The notes below the pieces were generated by a model. The model was not told the origin of the DNA. It searched no databases and worked only from the letters and a program-made list of their open reading frames with translations. Source: JAOAFZ01 sp964407325 (GTDB taxonomy: Bacteria > Patescibacteriota > Microgenomatia > UBA1406 > GWC2-37-13). From it: a stretch of 64,000 bases of DNA. Within the stretch, counting starts at the first letter, position 1. Every line of letters begins with the position of its first letter. Location of the stretch: the NCBI GenBank assembly GCA_964407325.1, contig CAYOVA010000002.1:62001-126000 (forward strand), in the 5' to 3' direction. Positions 45,968 through 55,168 of this stretch are shown one piece after another. The position numbers and the translations under genes were made by a program.

Positions 45968-45980
45968 GCCCTATTATAGC

Positions 45981-48416
45981 TTATGAATGATTTGTCGCAT
46001 GGGGGGTAGCTGTGTAAGCAGATAAAGCGCTTACAGCTACGATATTATTAAAACCATGGTCTCGCACATGTCTTCGTAAGTCGTTGATATCATGTGCACC
46101 ATGGTCAGCAAGCATGAGTCCTGCATACATTCTCAATCTTTGGAGTTTATTCACAACTGAAGGCTCTGATCTCTTGAATCGGGCATAGTTACTGACTCCT
46201 TCAACGTTTCGTACTATTCCGGCTCTACTGATTCTTCTTCCTGCAGTTTGCGGATACATTGCTGCTTCATATAATTGGGTAAACACACTTGCACTTCCAT
46301 GATACGGCTGAACAACGTTGCCACTTCTATCCATTACATATAGTCCACCACATTCTATTACGGCTCCGAAGGCCTGTTTATTTTTTGAGATAAAGTCAAC
46401 CATTGGTAGTAGTGCGATAACTCCCGTTCCTCCTCCTTCAACACCTACCATTACGTCATTAAACTGGGGATTCAAATACATCTGGTAAAGGAGCTTTAAG
46501 CCGGTATAAGCTCCACCTGCTCCTAACGAGTCGCAATTTTCACCACCCCCATGGCCAACGCCTATTCGGTTGATTCTGATATTGGGATGGGTGAGTTCTT
46601 CTGCATGTCCATAATTAACTATTGGCATGTAGTACAAACTCAGTCTATTACCGTAACGAGACTGTCTTACACGCTCTGGTACTGTATGTCGTCGTTGATC
46701 GTTACATGTTGAGTAAAATCGTACTTCTGTTCCTCCCATCTTTGCAAATTCAGTTACAACTCTTTCAACTTCCACCGGATCTTCTACTCCCACAGCTAAT
46801 CCAACTTTACTTAGACAAAGTCGAAAGATATCATCGGGTAGACCTCTTGCCTCCAGTTCTTCTTTAACATCCCTAAATAACGCGAGTTGGTTTTCAGGAT
46901 TAGCTAAATATCCATTGCGTGATATTCCACATCGTGTATACGATAATGCGGCGGTTACAAGTAAATCTTTGAAAGAACCTTGAGGCATATAACCAACTTC
47001 GAATATTGAACCGGGTTCTCCTCGTCCAGAAGGGTCAAAGATAAGTCCGTAGTCAGCATTCACTTTGCGACTCATAATTCCTTCCGCTCTCAACCTTTCA
47101 TATCCGACTTCTCCAAATGTGGCCATCGCTAACGTTCTCAAACCAGTTTCCATCTCCAGCTCAGGATCAGCTCTTCCCGTTTCAGGATTAATAATCGGTT
47201 TTTGGTCTCTCAAAACTCCTAACAGTTCCTCCACAACCAATGAGGGTCTGTTCGCCTTTGGCACTCGTTCAATTTCACCATCCATAAATTGACGCACTAG
47301 TCCGTATGCAATAGGTTCAGTCGGTGGTTCTTTGCCTTCTTCGGGAGGAGCAGTGTCAACGTGGTAACGCATGAACTCATCTGCGCGTGCGAGCATTGAT
47401 CTTTGTCGTTGTCGGGGTCCGAACTGATAATACACCGGTGAACTATCAACTTCACTAGCCAGTTTTTTTGACCTGCCTCTTTCATCTAGTTGGGTATCAA
47501 GACCAGAGGTAATAATTCCGTTATCATGAGAATCTGGTCTTGCTACTACTCTCGTCACACCTCCTCGAAAACGTTGCACATGAAATGGTTGGTAGTGAAG
47601 AGCTTCATATTGAGGATTCGGTTCATTGCCTAGCACAGCATCCATTCTGAAAGCATGATTAATTGCCTTGGGATCTGCCAATTCCTCTGGTCGAGCAAAT
47701 TCAGTCTCTAGATCATCTGGTTCAACCGTCATGAAAACTTTTTTTCCTATTTCAATTGGCTGATCCCTTAATTTTTTCAGAGCTTTGTTTCGAGCGGACA
47801 ACATATTCTTTTCAGCGAGGGTCATTTGGGCGAAGGTCCGATATCCTACAGCAGGATCCCAAGTGGGTAAATCCTCTTGCCCATCTGGTACAAAAATATC
47901 GTCAAAACCAAAATTGAAATCACCAATGGGCATAACTAATGTGCCATGAGTCAGACCTTCGCGATAAATAAAGTTTTGTCCATCCCATGCGCCGAGAACG
48001 CTTCTGGAAGTTGCTCGTGGTTGTGCTCCTCCTCTTTCCGCTGCAAGTTTTACAGCTTCAGCAACATGCATTGCTCTTTGTTCTCTCGAACCGAGAATAT
48101 ATTTTACTAATGCCCCAGGATATGGAGCACCATCGGTTCCTTGCAGATCATGGATATCGAAAGAAGATTCTTCAATAAGTACTGGTTGTTCGTTTAGTAA
48201 ATAAGCATCTTCTGCGTTTGCGGCAGCAACCGGTAGCCATCTTGTATCCTGAATTTCAGGAATATCTGTTCTCTCGGCTATTACTGCGGGTCTTCCAGTT
48301 ATAGCCTCTATTTCCCGGAGTTTTTCATCACTCTTTGTTGCTATAGGAAGGTTAGGAGTGTCAGTCCAATTCGCTATTGTGTTTATTACTACGGGTTCGT
48401 TTTCTCTGCTCGGCAT
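45981..48416 (-). CDS. Large fusion: degenerate RdgB/ITPase-like domain plus unknown C-terminal enzyme-like region
   Basis: 811 aa. Residues about 20-235 align with RdgB/ITPase landmarks: SDEKLREIEAITG, RTDIPEIQ, PYPGALVKYILG, YREGLTHGTLV, FGFDDIFVPDG, TFAQMTLAEKNMLSARNKAL. Catalytic positions differ (EESSF for the E-D-T/S site; SARNKA for SHRxxA). Residues 240-811 are not firmly recognised. Stretches such as NRIGVGHGGGENCDSLGAGG, DVMVGVEGGGTGVIALLP and VRNVEGVSNYARF recall the catalytic-loop, glycine-rich and VEG segments of IMP dehydrogenase-type barrels, but this is weak. Neighbours rdgB, guaA and guaB support a purine role. The region appears intact, with no frameshift. Confidence 0.55.
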   Translation of the reverse strand: MPSRENEPVVINTIANWTDTPNLPIATKSDEKLREIEAITGRPAVIAERTDIPEIQDTRWLPVAAANAEDAYLLNEQPVLIEESSFDIHDLQGTDGAPYPGALVKYILGSREQRAMHVAEAVKLAAERGGAQPRATSRSVLGAWDGQNFIYREGLTHGTLVMPIGDFNFGFDDIFVPDGQEDLPTWDPAVGYRTFAQMTLAEKNMLSARNKALKKLRDQPIEIGKKVFMTVEPDDLETEFARPEELADPKAINHAFRMDAVLGNEPNPQYEALHYQPFHVQRFRGGVTRVVARPDSHDNGIITSGLDTQLDERGRSKKLASEVDSSPVYYQFGPRQRQRSMLARADEFMRYHVDTAPPEEGKEPPTEPIAYGLVRQFMDGEIERVPKANRPSLVVEELLGVLRDQKPIINPETGRADPELEMETGLRTLAMATFGEVGYERLRAEGIMSRKVNADYGLIFDPSGRGEPGSIFEVGYMPQGSFKDLLVTAALSYTRCGISRNGYLANPENQLALFRDVKEELEARGLPDDIFRLCLSKVGLAVGVEDPVEVERVVTEFAKMGGTEVRFYSTCNDQRRHTVPERVRQSRYGNRLSLYYMPIVNYGHAEELTHPNIRINRIGVGHGGGENCDSLGAGGAYTGLKLLYQMYLNPQFNDVMVGVEGGGTGVIALLPMVDFISKNKQAFGAVIECGGLYVMDRSGNVVQPYHGSASVFTQLYEAAMYPQTAGRRISRAGIVRNVEGVSNYARFKRSEPSVVNKLQRLRMYAGLMLADHGAHDINDLRRHVRDHGFNNIVAVSALSAYTATPHATNHS

Positions 48417-48516
48417 AATCTTTATCTAAGTTCTATTTAGTATTTGGTCATTATAGATTATGGGGTGTAGAATGTCTTCCAACAAATAGAAGATAGTATG
48501 TACTAGATGCGTACAC

Positions 48517-50070
48517 TCACTCCCACTCAATTGTCGCTGGAGGTTTATTGGTGATGTCGTAGACAACTCTGTTGACCTGTTTTACTTCATTGGCGATTCT
48601 GCTGCCGATTTTGTTGAGAATTTCGTAGGGGATGTTGGCAAAGTCACCGCTCATCGCATCGACTGATTCGATGGCGCGAATTGCGATACAATCACCATAA
48701 CTTCGGTAGTCTCCACCAACTCCTGTGGTCTTGATTCCGGTGTAGATTGCAAATACCTGCCAGAGTTTGGCGGTTCCTTCCCATTCTGCCATGACTTCCT
48801 GTAATATGGCATCAGCCTGGCGCACAATATTTGCTTTTTCCTCAGTTACTTCTCCTACGATACGAACGGCCAGTCCTGGTCCAGGGAAGGGCTTGCGGTG
48901 GACAATCTCATCGGGGAGCTGTAATACTTTTCCAATGGTGCGAACTTCGTCTTTATAAAAGTTTCGCAATGGCTCCAGGAGCGATAATTTCATGTCTTCC
49001 GGGAGTCCGCCCACGTTGTGATGTGACTTAATTAAGGTACTGTGTTTGGTGCCAGCGCTTTCGATTACATCGGGCCAGATGGTTCCCTGCACGAGCAGCT
49101 CGGCTCCGAGTGCCTGGGCTTCGCGATCGAGGACGTCAATAAATGTTTTTCCGATAATTTTTCTTTTTTGTTCAGGGTCGGTAACACCTTTCAAGTTCCT
49201 CAAAAACTCATCTTTGGCATGGACAATTTTTACCTTCATGTCGTAGTTTTTCTCGAATACAGCTTGAAGAGTATCTGTTTCACCCTCGCGCATCAGACCC
49301 GAATCGATGTAAATAGCGGTAAGGTTGGTGCCAATTGCTTCATGTACTAGCAAGTTGGCAATTGATGAATCAACGCCTCCGCTCATAGCACCTACCACCT
49401 TCATATCGCCTACAGAGTCCTTAATATCCTGCACAATGTTGTCTACGAATTCTTTATCGATTGTTCGGTCTTTGGGTTCCAGGCCGCAGATTTCAACAAA
49501 GTTGCGGAGTACCTGCAAACCAAATTGCGTGTGCACCAGTTCGGGATGGAACAGTACACCGTACATTTTTTTTGCTTCATTTTGAAACGAGGCGATTTCG
49601 GCAGTTGCGGTGCTTCCCAGGTGTTCAAAGCCTTCCGGGAGTTTGGTGATTACATCCCCATGGGACATCCATACGGTAAATGCTTCGGGCATGGAGGTGT
49701 CTTTATCAAGTTGAAACAAGCGAGAGTCTTTTAATTTTCTAAATATTGCATGTCCAAATTCTTTATGCTTACCACCCTGGACTTCACCACCCAGATTATG
49801 AGCCATGTACTGCACTCCATAACAGATTCCCAACACTGGAATGCCTAATTCAAAGACTTTCTTGTCAATTGTCGGGCAGCTTGGATCGTATACACTTTGT
49901 GGCCCTCCCGAGAGGATAATGCCATCTACTTTCTTGCCCTGACCTTCCACTTCAGCCGCCTTGTCAAAGTAGTTTTCCGGTTCAACCATTACCGCGTCAA
50001 TCGATATTTCCCGAAGACGGCGAGTAATAAGATGGGTTGATTGGGATCCGAAATCGACTACGATGATCAT
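48517..50070 (-). CDS. guaA: GMP synthase (glutamine-hydrolysing)
   Basis: 517 aa, converts XMP to GMP. The class I amidotransferase domain has Cys83 (GICYGVQ) and His175/Glu177 (LFHPEL). The ATP pyrophosphatase domain has SGGVDSS at 230, and the C-terminal dimerisation domain ends with the family-typical PPATIEWE. Full length (E. coli 525 aa). Last gene of the minus-strand series add-like, guaB, VOC, guaA. Confidence 0.95.
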   Translation of the reverse strand: MIIVVDFGSQSTHLITRRLREISIDAVMVEPENYFDKAAEVEGQGKKVDGIILSGGPQSVYDPSCPTIDKKVFELGIPVLGICYGVQYMAHNLGGEVQGGKHKEFGHAIFRKLKDSRLFQLDKDTSMPEAFTVWMSHGDVITKLPEGFEHLGSTATAEIASFQNEAKKMYGVLFHPELVHTQFGLQVLRNFVEICGLEPKDRTIDKEFVDNIVQDIKDSVGDMKVVGAMSGGVDSSIANLLVHEAIGTNLTAIYIDSGLMREGETDTLQAVFEKNYDMKVKIVHAKDEFLRNLKGVTDPEQKRKIIGKTFIDVLDREAQALGAELLVQGTIWPDVIESAGTKHSTLIKSHHNVGGLPEDMKLSLLEPLRNFYKDEVRTIGKVLQLPDEIVHRKPFPGPGLAVRIVGEVTEEKANIVRQADAILQEVMAEWEGTAKLWQVFAIYTGIKTTGVGGDYRSYGDCIAIRAIESVDAMSGDFANIPYEILNKIGSRIANEVKQVNRVVYDITNKPPATIEWE

Positions 50071-50088
50071 TAGGCTTGTACTAAATTG

Positions 50089-50505
50089 TTAATCTTTTTT
50101 AGGTCCTGCATAAACAACTTCTAGTAATACTGTCCCAGGCAGTTCAAACATAACCTGGTAGTAATCCGAACCTTCATACATAAACTCAGTTCTCTCGCGT
50201 GGAGTCTCAAATAAAGCTTCAAGGTTATTTGGCTTCATAAATTCCTCGATAAAGGTATCAACATCGTTTCGTGAGTAGACATCTATGCCTATATGGTTTA
50301 GGCCATTGCTGTCGCGGTTGTTTTTCTCTGTTACTGGTGCCTGGCTAAACCAGATACTATTACTTTCACCCATCATCACACCAAAGAAACCATCGCCATC
50401 GTGGAGCGTTTGCCAGCCAAAATAGGTTGCTAACTTGCGATACAAATCGACATTCTTTTCAAAATCCTGAACATTAATTTGAATATGACCGAATTTTGCT
50501 TTCAT
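50089..50505 (-). CDS. VOC (glyoxalase/dioxygenase-fold) protein
   Basis: 138 aa from the ATG at 50505; a TTG at 50532 would add 9 residues. Two beta-alpha-beta-beta-beta modules are seen: KFGHIQINVQDFEKNVDLYR and GLNHIGIDVYSRNDVDTFIE, with possible metal ligands His in FGHIQ, His in LNHIG and Glu in LLEVVYA. The substrate is unknown. It sits 29 nt after guaB and 18 nt before guaA, so it is part of the purine operon. Confidence 0.75.
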   Translation of the reverse strand: MKAKFGHIQINVQDFEKNVDLYRKLATYFGWQTLHDGDGFFGVMMGESNSIWFSQAPVTEKNNRDSNGLNHIGIDVYSRNDVDTFIEEFMKPNNLEALFETPRERTEFMYEGSDYYQVMFELPGTVLLEVVYAGPKKD

Positions 50506-50534
50506 AATTCTAGGTGCACAGTTGTGCTGCAAAA

Positions 50535-51850
50535 TTAATAATTCCCACCCGCATCGGTAATCAAGATATCATGTGGGTGGCTTTCCGTTAATGACGCCTG
50601 TGTAATTTGAATAAAGCGTCCGTTTTCCCGGACTTCTTCAATTGTTTTACAACCGATATAGAACATGCCTGATTTAATACCTCCCAGTGCCTGGTCTACC
50701 AGATCCTTGACTGAACCTTTTACAGGAACCAGTCCTTCTACACCTTCTGCAACTAATACTTTATCTTTGTATGATTTCCCGTGGAATTCATCTTCAGATT
50801 TAATTGCAGTTCCGGCTTTCATGGCACTTATTGAACCCATACCGCGATACATTTTGAATGTATAGGTCTGCTGATCTTTTTTAACAATGCTTTTAAAGCG
50901 GGAAGGAACCTGTTCTGCTGTTAACTCGTGAATATCTCCCGGTGCTTCTTCACAAGATGCAAAATAGCTTCCCATCATAACTGTTGAAGCTCCGGCTGCA
51001 AACGCCTTTACCATATCGCCGCTGTATTTAATGCCACCGTCGGCAATTACCGGTATATCGTTTCCTACCTCACCTGCTGCCCGTACGGCTTCCATAACTG
51101 CGGTAATTTGGGGGACTCCCATGCCTGAGATAATACGAGTGGTGCAGATAGCTCCGGGACCCATGCCAACGCGGATACCATCAGCTCCGGCTTCGATCAT
51201 GGCTTTTGCTCCGTCGTATGTGGCAACAGAGCCTCCGATTACTTCCTGTTGTGGGTATTGTTGCTTGATTAACTTGATTGTGTCAATGACATTTTTTGCG
51301 TTTCCATGTGCAGAATCAACTAAAATCACATCTGCTCCGGCTTCATGCAGTGCTTTAATTCGTTCTTCAACTCCAGCGCTTGCTCCAACGGCAGCTCCAA
51401 CAAGCAACCCCGTTGCTTTTACTTCTCGCACTTGCTTTGCCTGATCTTCAACAGTCAGATTTCGATGTATAATACCAATCCCGCCCAAGGTTGCTAACGC
51501 AATTGCCAGTTTTGCTTCGGTAACAGTGTCCATTGGGGAAGAAACAAGAGGGAGTTTTAAAGTAATTTTTCGTGTTAATCNNNNNNNNNNNNNNNNNNNN
51601 NNNNNNNNNNNNNNNNNNNNNNNNNNNNNNNNNNNNNNNNNNNNNNNNNNNNNNNNNNNNNNNNNNNNNNNNNNNNNNNNGTGTCCATTGGGGAAGAAAC
51701 AAGAGGGAGTTTTAAAGTAATTTTTCGTGTTAATCGTGTTTCTGTGCTTATATCGTCGCGCCGGAAACCTGAATAGCCGGGTAATAAAAGTACATCATCA
51801 AATGTTAAACCCTGCATAACAATTTTTTCGTTAGAGGTAAAGGTTTTCAT
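50535..51850 (-). CDS. guaB: IMP dehydrogenase lacking the CBS pair
   Basis: After removing the false gap (51581-51680 plus one 55-bp copy) the frame runs 386 aa from the ATG at 51850 (51817 is an alternative start). LTFDDVLLLPGYS, VILVDSAHG, GMGPGAICTTR with the catalytic Cys, ADGGIKYSGDM, MYRGMGSISAM, VEGLVPVKGS and the final ESHPHD segment identify IMPDH, not GMP reductase. The usual CBS insertion (about 120 residues) is missing: EDQAKQVREVKATG passes straight into LLVGAAVG. Purine-nucleotide control through CBS domains should therefore be absent. The start overlaps the upstream add-like stop by 20 bp. Confidence 0.88.
51526..51735. other. False assembly gap with 55-bp duplicated flanks
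   Basis: 51526-51580 and 51681-51735 are identical 55-bp sequences flanking 100 Ns. Removing 155 bp brings the two guaB parts into one frame (219 nt between start positions), showing contig-end overlap rather than missing DNA. Confidence 0.95.
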
Positions 51851-52847
51851 TCGGGTTGCGTAAATTAATAAAGGAGGCCTCAAAAGCCCATTGAACTGTC
51901 TGGTCAATTTCTTCTTCAGTTAGGATTTCGTTATCGCGGATAAGTGCAATTTCCTTGGTCATATTGGTGCGAAGGATAATCGGGTTGTCAGTGTTAAAGC
52001 AGAATTTAACCCCATTGTCGTATAGAGTTCTTATAACCTGTTTTAAGTGTTCAATATCTTTGATAAAGCCGACACTTAGGTTTGAGCTGGGGCAGATGCA
52101 GAGCGTAAGATTGCGACGTTTCACTTCATCCATCAACTCCTGGGATTCAATGGCTTTAATACCGTGGTTAATGCGATCCAGTTCCAGCACATTCAGGACA
52201 TGAGCCATTTCTTCTGCTGAACCATCTTCTCCGGTATGAACGGTGGTTTTTAAACCAGCTTCGCGAGCTTCTTTGTAAAGGTTTGCATAATCGTCGTATT
52301 TAAATCCATCTTTGTTCGGTCCGGCGATATCGATACCAACAATGCCACGCTGAGAATATTTAATAGCTTTGCGAACAGTAATTTCATTGATTTCGTAAGG
52401 GAGCCTTCGATCAAGAGCAAGAATAATTCCGGCTTTAATCTGTGGATACTCCATTAAGGCCCGTTCCATTCCGCGAAGTGCAGCGAGAATAATCTGATCA
52501 AGGTCCTGCTCACCGCCGCGGTTTCTGAAGATAGGATTAAAAAGCGGTTCTGATAACGTTATATTGTTTTTGCGATAGGCTCCAGCAAGCACTTCGTATA
52601 CAGTGCGTTCCATTGCATTAGGTGAGGATTGAATAAGCTCTGTCCAGTGGAACATCTTGTGGTAGTCTTCCCATTCAACATGAGGCTTGTTTAAGGTAAT
52701 CATGTCGTGGAAATCCCAGTATTGTTTTGATGGTAGTTTTATGCCTTGCTGGTGTGCGATGCTCCAAAGAATTGCTGGCTCGAGTGATGAACCTAAGTGA
52801 AAATGAAGTTCGGCTAAAGGTTTAGTTTTACGTTTACCTGTATCCAT
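51831..52847 (-). CDS. Adenosine deaminase-like amidohydrolase, variant active site
   Basis: 338 aa. Zinc and catalytic landmarks of adenosine/adenine deaminases are present: HFH in AELHFHLGSS, TVHTGED with the catalytic His and Glu, INHG, and NTDNP with the metal Asp. Two usual positions differ: the Asp after HxHL (ribose contact in HLDG) is Gly, and the second Asp of the TDD motif is Asn. The substrate may therefore not be adenosine. TATAAT lies 5 nt before the ATG. First gene of the purine operon with guaB. Confidence 0.75.
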   Translation of the reverse strand: MDTGKRKTKPLAELHFHLGSSLEPAILWSIAHQQGIKLPSKQYWDFHDMITLNKPHVEWEDYHKMFHWTELIQSSPNAMERTVYEVLAGAYRKNNITLSEPLFNPIFRNRGGEQDLDQIILAALRGMERALMEYPQIKAGIILALDRRLPYEINEITVRKAIKYSQRGIVGIDIAGPNKDGFKYDDYANLYKEAREAGLKTTVHTGEDGSAEEMAHVLNVLELDRINHGIKAIESQELMDEVKRRNLTLCICPSSNLSVGFIKDIEHLKQVIRTLYDNGVKFCFNTDNPIILRTNMTKEIALIRDNEILTEEEIDQTVQWAFEASFINLRNPNENLYL

Positions 52848-52894
52848 ATTTAATTATAGCGGAAAAATGTAAGAATGCAAGATATAATGTCCCG

Positions 52895-52978
52895 ATGTCA
52901 GAAAATTACTATACCACCCCTTTGCAGCGATGCGTAAAGAAGTTACAGCACCAACCAAACAAGAAAAATGTACGTTAA
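52895..52978 (+). CDS. Possible leaderless 27-aa ORF
   Basis: TATAAT at 52883-52888 stands 6 nt before an ATG opening 27 codons (MSENYYTTPLQRCVKKLQ...) ended by TAA. It overlaps the 3' end of the DUF3307-like gene on the other strand. The promoter-start geometry matches other leaderless genes here, but short ORFs arise by chance. Confidence 0.3.
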   Translation: MSENYYTTPLQRCVKKLQHQPNKKNVR

Positions 52979-53305
52979 CTGGTGCAGCAGTTGGTCAAGA
53001 CCGAAGTACACAAAAAACATATGGCTCATTGGTTTTGCTTTGAATGTTGGTGCATGTACTTTAAGATAGTCGACTATAGCATGGATAAGAAAATCGAGTA
53101 TCCCCATAAAAATACCGTACCAAGGCCCTACAAAAAAGAAAAACACGAGAGTGGTACCTATCCCATGATGACTTGCATGCAATGCCAGAGCTGAATTCTT
53201 TTGTTTCTTTTCCTTCACGAGTTTTTCAGTTTGAAGTATAAAATCCACGATGTAGTGTTTTATCGTCAGCAAGGCAAGTACTGAAAGGATCGTAATGGTG
53301 GACAT
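52943..53305 (-). CDS. DUF3307-like membrane protein
   Basis: 120 aa from the ATG at 53305 (35 further codons are open upstream but TATAAT is 7 nt before this ATG). Three or four TM helices carry the family-like histidine pattern: IKHYIVDFILQ, ALHASHHGIG, FLIHAIVDYLKVH and GLDQLLHQLTYIF. Function unknown; it often occurs alone. Confidence 0.65.
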   Translation of the reverse strand: MSTITILSVLALLTIKHYIVDFILQTEKLVKEKKQKNSALALHASHHGIGTTLVFFFFVGPWYGIFMGILDFLIHAIVDYLKVHAPTFKAKPMSHMFFVYFGLDQLLHQLTYIFLVWLVL

Positions 53306-53443
53306 GTATTCATTATAACAATCCTGTAAGAAGTAGTATAAATGCAGTATGAAAACACAGTAAGAAAAATATGACCAATTACAGAATAAGCATTCTGGTA
53401 ATCTAAACAAAACTGTGTAAGTTATACTATAAGTTCTAATTCT

Positions 53444-55168
53444 ATGTCAACAATTGAAACTGGTGTACGGATTCGCTCGACAGACTTAATGGGAGCTTAC
53501 TGGGGAAAACCACCTGAACTAAGCACATTACAAACACAAGAGCAGTTGGCTGGAGAAGCTGCGGCAATCTACTCAGATAGTGTTCAGTTAAGTGACAGTG
53601 TCGACGATCCGGCGCAATTGCTTAAAACATTGCGAAAAAACTTTCTGACTACCCTCCCGAAAAATCCTCACTTATTAACCATTCCCCTAATAGGTTTTGT
53701 CCATGACGAAAGCGAGCGGGAACTTGATGTAGAGTCAAATCCGGCGTCAAGACATTTATCCAAAGCAATAGCGCATGGATCTACGTTAATGGTATACCGG
53801 GAAATAATTGATAAAAACAGTATTCGCTATCCCCAGATTGTTCCGATAATGGATAAAATGTCTATTGAAATACGCAAGTTTTTCAGGCATAAATCGCGCA
53901 TCGATAATGTTTCTATTAATGAGCTGCTGGAACGCCGCAATATTGGAGTACAGGCGCTAAGTGCAATTAAACATCACATACCCAATGAACCGGTAATTGC
54001 CGACTTTCCCGAAGTCGTAGATGATGAAACTCCCATCGAACTTACAAAGCCGGGATTAATTGAAGCTCCTTTAACAATTTTGTTTTATGGAACAGAACTA
54101 GCGTTGATTGAAGCTATCCTTGCCGACGATGTCCAGCAGGGTTATGAATGGGAAGCACAATTATATAGGGAACTATATAATCTTACCCGGTTAACCCACA
54201 TGGCAATGGAGCAGGATCTGGATTTAATGGACCATCATCTGAAAGGATCATCTGCTTATTTGAGAGACGTATTGTATGCCCTGTCTGACTTTTACCGAAC
54301 TCAGATTTCGATTTATTCGCCTCCGGATAGGCGACAGTACCCTGGCGCTTTGCATTACCGAATTGCTCAAGGTGAATATTTAGAAAGTATGGTAAATCCG
54401 CGTGTAGTGCATAGTAGAACAATCTATACCCCTTCTTCTGAGTATGCAGGGCAGTTATTTCAGGGAAGGAGGATGGGAATTGATGCTGTGCTTGCACAGA
54501 TAAACGGCAATACTGTGGGTTCTCAGAAGGGAGCAAATGAAAATGGTCAGGGATTGGGATATGACGAAGACAATCAGAATCCAAGTCACGCATCGGATGA
54601 AGGGTTTGACTTTCTTCCATCAGGCAATGAACTTGCTGACTATATGGAACAAGTAAAGAGAGAGGAAGAGGAACGAAGAACAGGCACAAAAGCAGCTCCA
54701 GCTGAGATTCCTGAAATGGATCAGTTAGCGGGCGTAGAGGCATTTTCGCCACCTTATCAGGAAGGTGACGATGAAGCGGTGTCGAATGCTGAGTCGCTTC
54801 CTCCTGAACTAAGGGGTTTAGTTTTAGACGATATTGATAGTGCATTAGGTAATCTTGGATTGGGAGTAAGTCCCCATTCGGTACCACCGGTAAATGAAGA
54901 ACTATCAGAGCAACCTTATCTTGAACCGACAACTCTGGCGGAGGCTTTGGAAAGGGTGGCACATTTACCAGATCAAGTTATCGTACCTTCCACCGCTATG
55001 CTGCACAGCCATAATGGTGGAAATCGAGAAACACAATGGAAACCGCAGCCGTTACCGAAGGCCGCGCGGCTTGTGCCAGTTCGAGAAAGTGCAGAACAGG
55101 GATCAAGAACTGTATACTCAAGATTACGCGAAATGGTGATGAATCTCTTGAGAACATATACCCATTAA
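53444..55168 (+). CDS. Large hypothetical protein, helical N-half, disordered C-half
   Basis: 574 aa, not recognised. Residues 1-340 are predicted mainly helical and soluble, with ELLERRNIGVQALSAIKHH and YGTELALIEAILADDVQQGY. From about 360 the chain is acidic, Pro/Gly/Asn-rich and probably disordered, with a short helical end (VYSRLREMVMNLLRTY). No TM or signal peptide. A TATACT box lies about 15 nt before the ATG. The stop overlaps the convergent HD gene by 4 bp. Confidence 0.6.
   Translation: MSTIETGVRIRSTDLMGAYWGKPPELSTLQTQEQLAGEAAAIYSDSVQLSDSVDDPAQLLKTLRKNFLTTLPKNPHLLTIPLIGFVHDESERELDVESNPASRHLSKAIAHGSTLMVYREIIDKNSIRYPQIVPIMDKMSIEIRKFFRHKSRIDNVSINELLERRNIGVQALSAIKHHIPNEPVIADFPEVVDDETPIELTKPGLIEAPLTILFYGTELALIEAILADDVQQGYEWEAQLYRELYNLTRLTHMAMEQDLDLMDHHLKGSSAYLRDVLYALSDFYRTQISIYSPPDRRQYPGALHYRIAQGEYLESMVNPRVVHSRTIYTPSSEYAGQLFQGRRMGIDAVLAQINGNTVGSQKGANENGQGLGYDEDNQNPSHASDEGFDFLPSGNELADYMEQVKREEEERRTGTKAAPAEIPEMDQLAGVEAFSPPYQEGDDEAVSNAESLPPELRGLVLDDIDSALGNLGLGVSPHSVPPVNEELSEQPYLEPTTLAEALERVAHLPDQVIVPSTAMLHSHNGGNRETQWKPQPLPKAARLVPVRESAEQGSRTVYSRLREMVMNLLRTYTH

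Noticed and set aside
54183..54962. 259-aa minus-strand ORF inside the 574-aa gene
   Set aside because: Shadow of the acidic, repetitive C-half of the plus-strand gene; Pro/Leu/His-rich nonsense composition.
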